Of a stretch of DNA of 64,000 bases, positions 59,739-64,000 are shown in pieces. Source of the DNA: Cronobacter universalis NCTC 9529 (GTDB taxonomy: Bacteria; Pseudomonadota; Gammaproteobacteria; Enterobacterales; Enterobacteriaceae); assembly GCF_001277175.1 (NCBI RefSeq), contig NZ_CP012257.1, positions 2,604,001-2,668,000 on the forward strand. The letters run 5' to 3'. The notes under the pieces were generated by a model. The model was not told the origin of the DNA, did no database searches, and worked only from the letters and a program-made list of their open reading frames with translations. The position numbers and the translations under genes are program-made. Position 1 is the first letter of the stretch; each line of letters begins with the position of its first letter.

Positions 59739-60458
59739 CTATAGCTTACCCAGCTTGGTTCGCAGACGTTTGATGGCCTGGCTATGCAACTGGCTAACCC
59801 TTGACTCGCCCACTTCCAGTACCGCGCCAATCTCTTTGAGATTGAGCTCTTCCTGGTAGTACAGCGTCAGCACCATCTGCTCGCGCTCAGGCAGCGATTC
59901 AATCGCTTCCATGACACGCTCGCGCAAATTGCCTTCCAGCAGCTGATGCAGCGGGTTTTCGTTCTGGTTATCTTCCGTCACCAGTTCGATACTATCGCCA
60001 TGCTCTTCACGCCATTCGTCATAAGAGAACAGTTGACTATTGTTCGTGTCGAGCAACATCTGACGATATTCTTCAAGCGGGATACTCAGTCGCTCTGCGA
60101 CCTCCAGTTCCGTCGCGTTACGTCCCAGTTCCTGCTCCAGTTGGCCTATTGCCTGCGCCACCTCGCGCGCGTTGCGTCGGACACTGCGCGGCACCCAGTC
60201 ACGGCTGCGTAGCTCGTCCAGCATCGCGCCACGTATACGCTGCACTGCGTAAGTGGTAAATGCCGTTCCTTGCAGGGCGTCGTAGCGTTCTACAGCATTC
60301 AGCAAGCCGATGCCGCCCGCCTGTAACAAATCGTCCAGTTCGACGCTCGCCGGCAAACGCACCTGCAGGCGCAACGCTTCGTGACGCACCAGCGGGACAT
60401 AACGCTGCCAGAGCGAGTGTTTATCCATTACACCATCAGCGGTATAGAGAGAATTCAC
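59739..60458 (-). CDS. fliA: Flagellar sigma factor FliA (sigma-28)
   Basis: The 239-residue sigma factor has region 2 (VELDDLLQAGGIGLLNAVERYD, TYAVQRIRGAMLDELR), region 3 and region 4 HTH (LNLKEIGAVLEVGESRVSQLHSQAIKRLR). It reads class 3 promoters such as those of tar and the minimal chemoreceptor here. The start is GTG at 60458, as in E. coli (VNSLYTADGVMDKHSLWQ). Confidence 0.97.
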   Translation of the reverse strand: MNSLYTADGVMDKHSLWQRYVPLVRHEALRLQVRLPASVELDDLLQAGGIGLLNAVERYDALQGTAFTTYAVQRIRGAMLDELRSRDWVPRSVRRNAREVAQAIGQLEQELGRNATELEVAERLSIPLEEYRQMLLDTNNSQLFSYDEWREEHGDSIELVTEDNQNENPLHQLLEGNLRERVMEAIESLPEREQMVLTLYYQEELNLKEIGAVLEVGESRVSQLHSQAIKRLRTKLGKL

Positions 60459-60483
60459 GATAAACAGCCCTGCGTTAGTTGAG

Positions 60484-60491
60484 TTATCGGC
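60484..60491 (-). promoter_or_regulatory. FliA-type -10 element before fliA
   Basis: GCCGATAA, a perfect sigma-28 -10, lies 26 bp before the GTG. The -35 11 nt further upstream (GTAGAATT) is poor, so the promoter probably needs FlhDC as well. Confidence 0.6.
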
Positions 60492-60549
60492 GTGATTATC
60501 TAATTCTACAGCGCTTTTTAATCGGGAGAATAATGGTCTAAATAAGGGG

Positions 60550-60585
60550 TTATTTTCAGGTTATGCGCTAAATCACTGAAAATAA
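60550..60585. repeat. AT-rich inverted repeat after the luxC-like gene
   Basis: TTATTTTCAG and CTGAAAATAA pair over 10 bp around a 16-nt loop, 6 bp past the luxC-like stop. No T-run follows on the minus strand, so it may be a weak terminator or an FlhDC/other site for fliA. Confidence 0.5.
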
Positions 60586-60590
60586 GCTGA

Positions 60591-61793
60591 TTAATAAGAA
60601 ATTAAAGTTAAACGCCGGGTCAGCATTTCGGCCAGCGGATAGCCGTCCCAGAGCAAAGAAAACTGCATACTCTGCCCAATCGGCACCACGCGATCGACGC
60701 CGCGCGGTTTGGCGATCGCCAGAAAGCGTTGAAATTCCTCAGGATCTACCCCGTACGTGACGATCGTCTGGCACTTCTCCCCGCACAGCGGCGCGATGTC
60801 CAGCAGATCCTGCGCGACATATTCAATAAACAACCCGCTCTGGTGATGATCCGCCAGCAACGCGCCATCCGGCGCGTCAGTTTGCGCCAGGAAGAGACGA
60901 TTATCCGGCTGCGCGATGCGCCTGAGCGTCGGGTCGTTCACCGTCTGCGCGCAGAACCACGCCAGATTGCTTACCGCCGTCGCAGGCAGCGGCGCGTAGC
61001 GCTCGCCGCACCAGTCGCGAAACGCGGGCCAGAACTGCGCGCGCGCTTCATCGGCGCGCTCGCCGGTCCAGACCACCATTTTCGCGGCCGTACACGCCTG
61101 CTGGCTCGTCAACAGCGTATCGTTATAAAACGCCTCCAGCAGGCGGGCTTTATCCGGCGCGGCAAGCCACGCGTCGGCGTCGATCACCGCAAAGGAGTAA
61201 CGATCCGCAAAGGCGATATCCACCGCGCGCGGACGCAGCGCCGAGCGCCGCACCTCGCTGATGGTGCGATCGCCGCCCCAGATAAGCCGCGCGTCGCACA
61301 GCGCAGAGAAATAATCGGTCAGCGCTGCGTCGTGCGGGTACTGCACAAGGTAAAGGCTGTCGGCCATCGCGGGCACATGGGCCAGCGCCCCTTTCAGCGC
61401 GTCGCAAATCAGCGCGGTCTGGGGAAACGGTTTTGAAGAGAGCCGGACAATATTGGCGTTGCCGGTAAGCAGCCCCGCCGCCAGCGAAAACGCGAAATTC
61501 ACCGCCACGTTGGACGGGGCGATATGAAACGCCACGCCGCGGCCCTGGGTGATGCCCTGCGGCATAAATTCCTGGCGCAGCTTTTCCAGCGACGCCGGAC
61601 GACACCAGAACGCCAGGCTCACCACATCGCTGTAGGCGCGCGCGCGCGGGTCGGCCAGCAGCCGGCGGGAGAACTCGCTTAAGAACGTGAGCGTCTCGTC
61701 ATCGAACGGCGCGCGCGGGCGAAACGCTTCCAGCGCGGCAAGTTGCGCGGCGTCGCCCAGCAGAAAAGTCAGGTTGTCAAAACTGGGCTGCAT
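60591..61793 (-). CDS. LuxC-like acyl-CoA/acyl-protein reductase
   Basis: The 400-residue protein is of the LuxC family (acyl-CoA reductase, aldehyde-dehydrogenase fold). Marks are the GVAFHIAPSNVAVNF segment (87-100), GGDRTI (173-178) and the catalytic Cys234 in SQQACTAAK. LuxC reduces a fatty acyl group, passed from LuxE, to an aldehyde. The start at 61793 overlaps the luxE-like stop by 17 bp. It is the last gene of an operon that continues beyond the window. There is no luxAB light gene in view, so the aldehyde is likely used in another pathway, probably surface or flagellar modification. Confidence 0.82.
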   Translation of the reverse strand: MQPSFDNLTFLLGDAAQLAALEAFRPRAPFDDETLTFLSEFSRRLLADPRARAYSDVVSLAFWCRPASLEKLRQEFMPQGITQGRGVAFHIAPSNVAVNFAFSLAAGLLTGNANIVRLSSKPFPQTALICDALKGALAHVPAMADSLYLVQYPHDAALTDYFSALCDARLIWGGDRTISEVRRSALRPRAVDIAFADRYSFAVIDADAWLAAPDKARLLEAFYNDTLLTSQQACTAAKMVVWTGERADEARAQFWPAFRDWCGERYAPLPATAVSNLAWFCAQTVNDPTLRRIAQPDNRLFLAQTDAPDGALLADHHQSGLFIEYVAQDLLDIAPLCGEKCQTIVTYGVDPEEFQRFLAIAKPRGVDRVVPIGQSMQFSLLWDGYPLAEMLTRRLTLISY

Positions 61794-62859
61794 AAGTGTC
61801 GCTACATCCTCTGATTTCGGCCTGTTGCAGGCGTCCGTTAATGCGGAAATATTTACCGTGCCGCCCGCAGGGGCAGTCATCCTCGCCAAGCAAAACGCCC
61901 TCATCTTCCGTGAGCAGCGAATGCCCGGGATAGGATTCCGGGATCAGCGACAGCACCTGCACGATCCCCGCGCGCCCCGGCGGACAGACCGAGAAATCGT
62001 GCGGATCGCGGATAATCACATCGGAAAAAATACTGGCGTGCAGGTGGCCCTGTTCGCACTGCATGTAAATGCAGCCGGTCTGCTCCACCATGCCGTAATA
62101 GTCATAAATGCGCGTCAGCCCGCACACGTCATGCAGCCGGCGGGCGAACTCCTGCGGCGACACCGCTTCGCTGGCGAGCTTTTTCCAGCCGCCGCCGTGG
62201 ATCAAAATCCCCTGGCTGAGATCGAGCCGCTGGCCGCGTTGCGAAAGCGCCCGCCAGAAATGCTGCCAGATCATAAAAGTGAAACCGAACAGCAGCACCG
62301 GTTTGCCCGCGTGTTTTGTGAGAAACGCCGTAATGCCGTCGATATCAAGATTCATCTCGTCATCGAGCGCGAACGCGCGATCGGCGCCGAAGATCGAAAA
62401 CCCCAGAATGCCCGCGCCGCGCGCGGAAAACATAGTGCGATCCTTCAGTACCGACGGCGCATCGATAATCAGCATCGGTAGACGTCCCGCGCCGGTAAAG
62501 GCGCTGACGATCTTCACAAGCGTTTTTTGCTGATTGGCCGCCGTTTGCTTATCAAGATAAATGCGCGATACCGCCTGGCCCGTGGTGCCGGAAGAGGTCA
62601 TTACCTTCACGGCCTCGTCGGGCGGGATGCTCGCAAGCGTCAGGGTTTTAAACAGCGACACCGGCAGAAACGGCACGTCCTCCGGCGCGTTCAGCGCGGC
62701 GACATCCACGCCGAGGCCGTCAAGCATGGCGCGGTACGGCGCGCAGTTCGCGCGGTGATGTTCCGTCAGCCATTGCAGGCGCTGCGTCATCAGCGCGCGC
62801 TTTTCATCACGCGCCAGCGAATAAGGGGGTTGCTGTAACCACTGCGCGTAATCAAGCAC
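61777..62859 (-). CDS. LuxE-like acyl-protein synthetase
   Basis: The 360-residue protein is of the LuxE family, which activates a fatty acid with ATP and holds it on a cysteine for LuxC. The phosphate loop VMTSSGTTG (87-94), HGGGWKK, DYYGMVEQTG and the end DCPCGRHGKYFRINGR are clear. A conserved Cys352 lies close to the C-terminus (RGCSDTY), the place of the acylated cysteine in Vibrio LuxE. It overlaps the ligase stop by 8 bp and the LuxC-like start by 17 bp. Confidence 0.82.
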   Translation of the reverse strand: MLDYAQWLQQPPYSLARDEKRALMTQRLQWLTEHHRANCAPYRAMLDGLGVDVAALNAPEDVPFLPVSLFKTLTLASIPPDEAVKVMTSSGTTGQAVSRIYLDKQTAANQQKTLVKIVSAFTGAGRLPMLIIDAPSVLKDRTMFSARGAGILGFSIFGADRAFALDDEMNLDIDGITAFLTKHAGKPVLLFGFTFMIWQHFWRALSQRGQRLDLSQGILIHGGGWKKLASEAVSPQEFARRLHDVCGLTRIYDYYGMVEQTGCIYMQCEQGHLHASIFSDVIIRDPHDFSVCPPGRAGIVQVLSLIPESYPGHSLLTEDEGVLLGEDDCPCGRHGKYFRINGRLQQAEIRGCSDTYAAQF

Positions 62860-64000
62860 TGAGCGCCTCCAGTTGTGCGTAAAGCGTTTTTCCGGCCGCG
62901 TTTTTGGGAATCGCTTCCAGGATCACCACGCGAAACGCGCTGTGGTGCAACTGGCAGGTCTGCGCCAGCCAGCTTTTTACCGTTTCGGCCTGGGTTTGAT
63001 CGGTGAGAAACAGCGTAATGCGGTCATCGACACCGCCTGTCGCGCACTCCAGCCCTACAAAGTGGTTTTTCACCAGCTGTTCCAGCTCATCGAGCCCGAC
63101 GCGGTTGCCGAACACTTTCAGGAACCGTTTTTTGCGCCCCACGATGGTATACACGCCGTTGTCGTCGCGACGGGCCAGATCGCCTGTCGCGAGCCGCCCT
63201 TTGAAATCATCGCCGCGCGCCAGACACGCACGTTCCTGCGCGTAACCATGACAGACGTTCGCGCCGTAATAGATAAGCTCGCCAGCCACACCCGTCGCGG
63301 TAATTTCCGCGCCGTTTTCATCTTCAAGCGTAAAGCGCCCGCCCGGAATGGCCACCCCCATCGCGCCCGGCATTGTTGCCGCGTGCTCCGCAGGCAAATA
63401 GCCCATCCGCGAGGTGGCTTCCGACGCGCCATACATCACTACGAAACGCTTGCCCTGCTCCTGCGCCCAGGCGGCGAACGCCTCATGCAGCGCCGCGGAG
63501 AGCTTGCCGCCCGCCTGCGTTAAGGTGCGCAGCGACGGCAGCGTCATGCGCATAAAGCGCAGCTTATTGAGGATTTCGAAGGTATAAGGCACGCCCGCGA
63601 GCGACGTGGCCTGCTGGCTTTTCACAAACGCCCAGAACCCCGGCTGCACCGGGCCGCTGCGGGTCATCAGCAGCGTCGCCCCTTGCGCCAGGTGGGAATG
63701 AATCACCGATAAACCATACACATAGTTCATCGGCAGATAGACCAGCGGACGCTCGTTCGCGTCAATCGCCAGATAGTCGCAGATGCTCGCGCAGTTGCTG
63801 AGGAGATTCTCATAACTCTGGCGCACCAGCTTCGGGCTGCCGGTCGAGCCGGAGGTGGTGATGAGCAGCGCCAGCGCGTCGTCCATCGCCGGCGCCGGCT
63901 CATGGGTCGCGATAAGCTGATAACCGTCGTGGCGCAGCAGCACCTCGCCCGGCCACGCGCGGCCTTCCGGCAGCCAGAGAAAACCAGGCCGCCAGCGCGC
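62852..64000 (-). CDS. AMP-forming acyl/aryl ligase, partial at window edge
   Basis: The frame is open to the right edge; 382 residues are visible and the true start lies beyond 64000. It is a member of the ANL (acyl-CoA synthetase) family: phosphate loop ITTSGSTGSPK, PMNYVYGLS, YGASEATSRMGYLP and the C-terminal YTIVGRKKRFLKVFGNRVG hinge with Lys near the end (PKNAAGKTLY). The stop overlaps the LuxE-like start. It may load an acyl chain on a carrier protein for the LuxE/LuxC pair. Confidence 0.8.
   Translation of the reverse strand, partial: ARWRPGFLWLPEGRAWPGEVLLRHDGYQLIATHEPAPAMDDALALLITTSGSTGSPKLVRQSYENLLSNCASICDYLAIDANERPLVYLPMNYVYGLSVIHSHLAQGATLLMTRSGPVQPGFWAFVKSQQATSLAGVPYTFEILNKLRFMRMTLPSLRTLTQAGGKLSAALHEAFAAWAQEQGKRFVVMYGASEATSRMGYLPAEHAATMPGAMGVAIPGGRFTLEDENGAEITATGVAGELIYYGANVCHGYAQERACLARGDDFKGRLATGDLARRDDNGVYTIVGRKKRFLKVFGNRVGLDELEQLVKNHFVGLECATGGVDDRITLFLTDQTQAETVKSWLAQTCQLHHSAFRVVILEAIPKNAAGKTLYAQLEALSA

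Overview
The window is a chromosomal segment of an Enterobacteriaceae bacterium. It is GC-rich and has the K-12-like order cutC-yecM-argS-flhEAB-che-tar ... cheWA-motBA-flhCD-uspC-otsAB-araHGF-ftnB-yecJ-azuC-yecR-ftnA-tyrP-leuZ/cysT/glyW-pgsA-uvrC-uvrY-yecF-sdiA-yecCS-dcyD-fliY-fliZ-fliA. The coding GC content, the archaic (sigma-type) pilus operon and the accessory genes suggest Cronobacter or a close relative (Franconibacter, Siccibacter). That genus call is inference, because no sequence comparison was possible.

Layout. 1-3.8 kb: cutC (edge fragment), a MalY/PatB-type C-S lyase, a zinc alcohol dehydrogenase with a SRPBCC protein, and yecM. 3.9-9.7 kb: argS, an IprA-like regulator beside a 600-bp AT-rich gap, and a RhiN/RhiT-type pectin-oligomer module. 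9.9-18.7 kb: flhBAE and the chemotaxis operon tar-cheR-cheB-cheY-cheZ (tap is missing). 18.7-24 kb: a five-gene archaic chaperone-usher pilus operon lying between the two chemotaxis operons. 24.3-29.8 kb: motA-motB-cheA-cheW and the master regulator flhDC with a long regulatory region. 30.6-37 kb: uspC, trehalose synthesis (otsBA) and L-arabinose import (araFGH).

37-50 kb is a mosaic of conserved small genes (ftnB, yecJ, the 27-residue azuC, yecR, ftnA, tyrP) and accessory genes: a cupin, a DJ-1 protein, a Dcu-type transporter, an AraC regulator with a LysE exporter, an MFS pump, an RpiB-like protein, a chemoreceptor with almost no periplasmic domain, and a GNAT acetyltransferase. 50-60.5 kb: three tRNAs, pgsA-uvrC-uvrY, yecF, sdiA, the L-cystine/D-cysteine genes, fliZ and fliA. 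At the right edge, upstream of fliA on the same strand, lie luxC-like and luxE-like genes and an AMP-forming acyl ligase. These look like the end of a fatty-acyl/aldehyde pathway in the place where flagellin-modification genes often sit.

Most of the window serves motility and its switch to adhesion: FlhDC and FliA control the flagellum, chemotaxis genes steer it, and the pilus operon, SdiA and UvrY belong to the sessile or population-sensing side. The sequence gives direct support for several regulatory sites: near-consensus FliA promoters before tar and before the orphan chemoreceptor, perfect CRP palindromes before flhDC, the pilus operon and azuC, TyrR boxes before tyrP, and an exact 18-nt repeat placed at the same distance before both araC-like and lysE-like genes.
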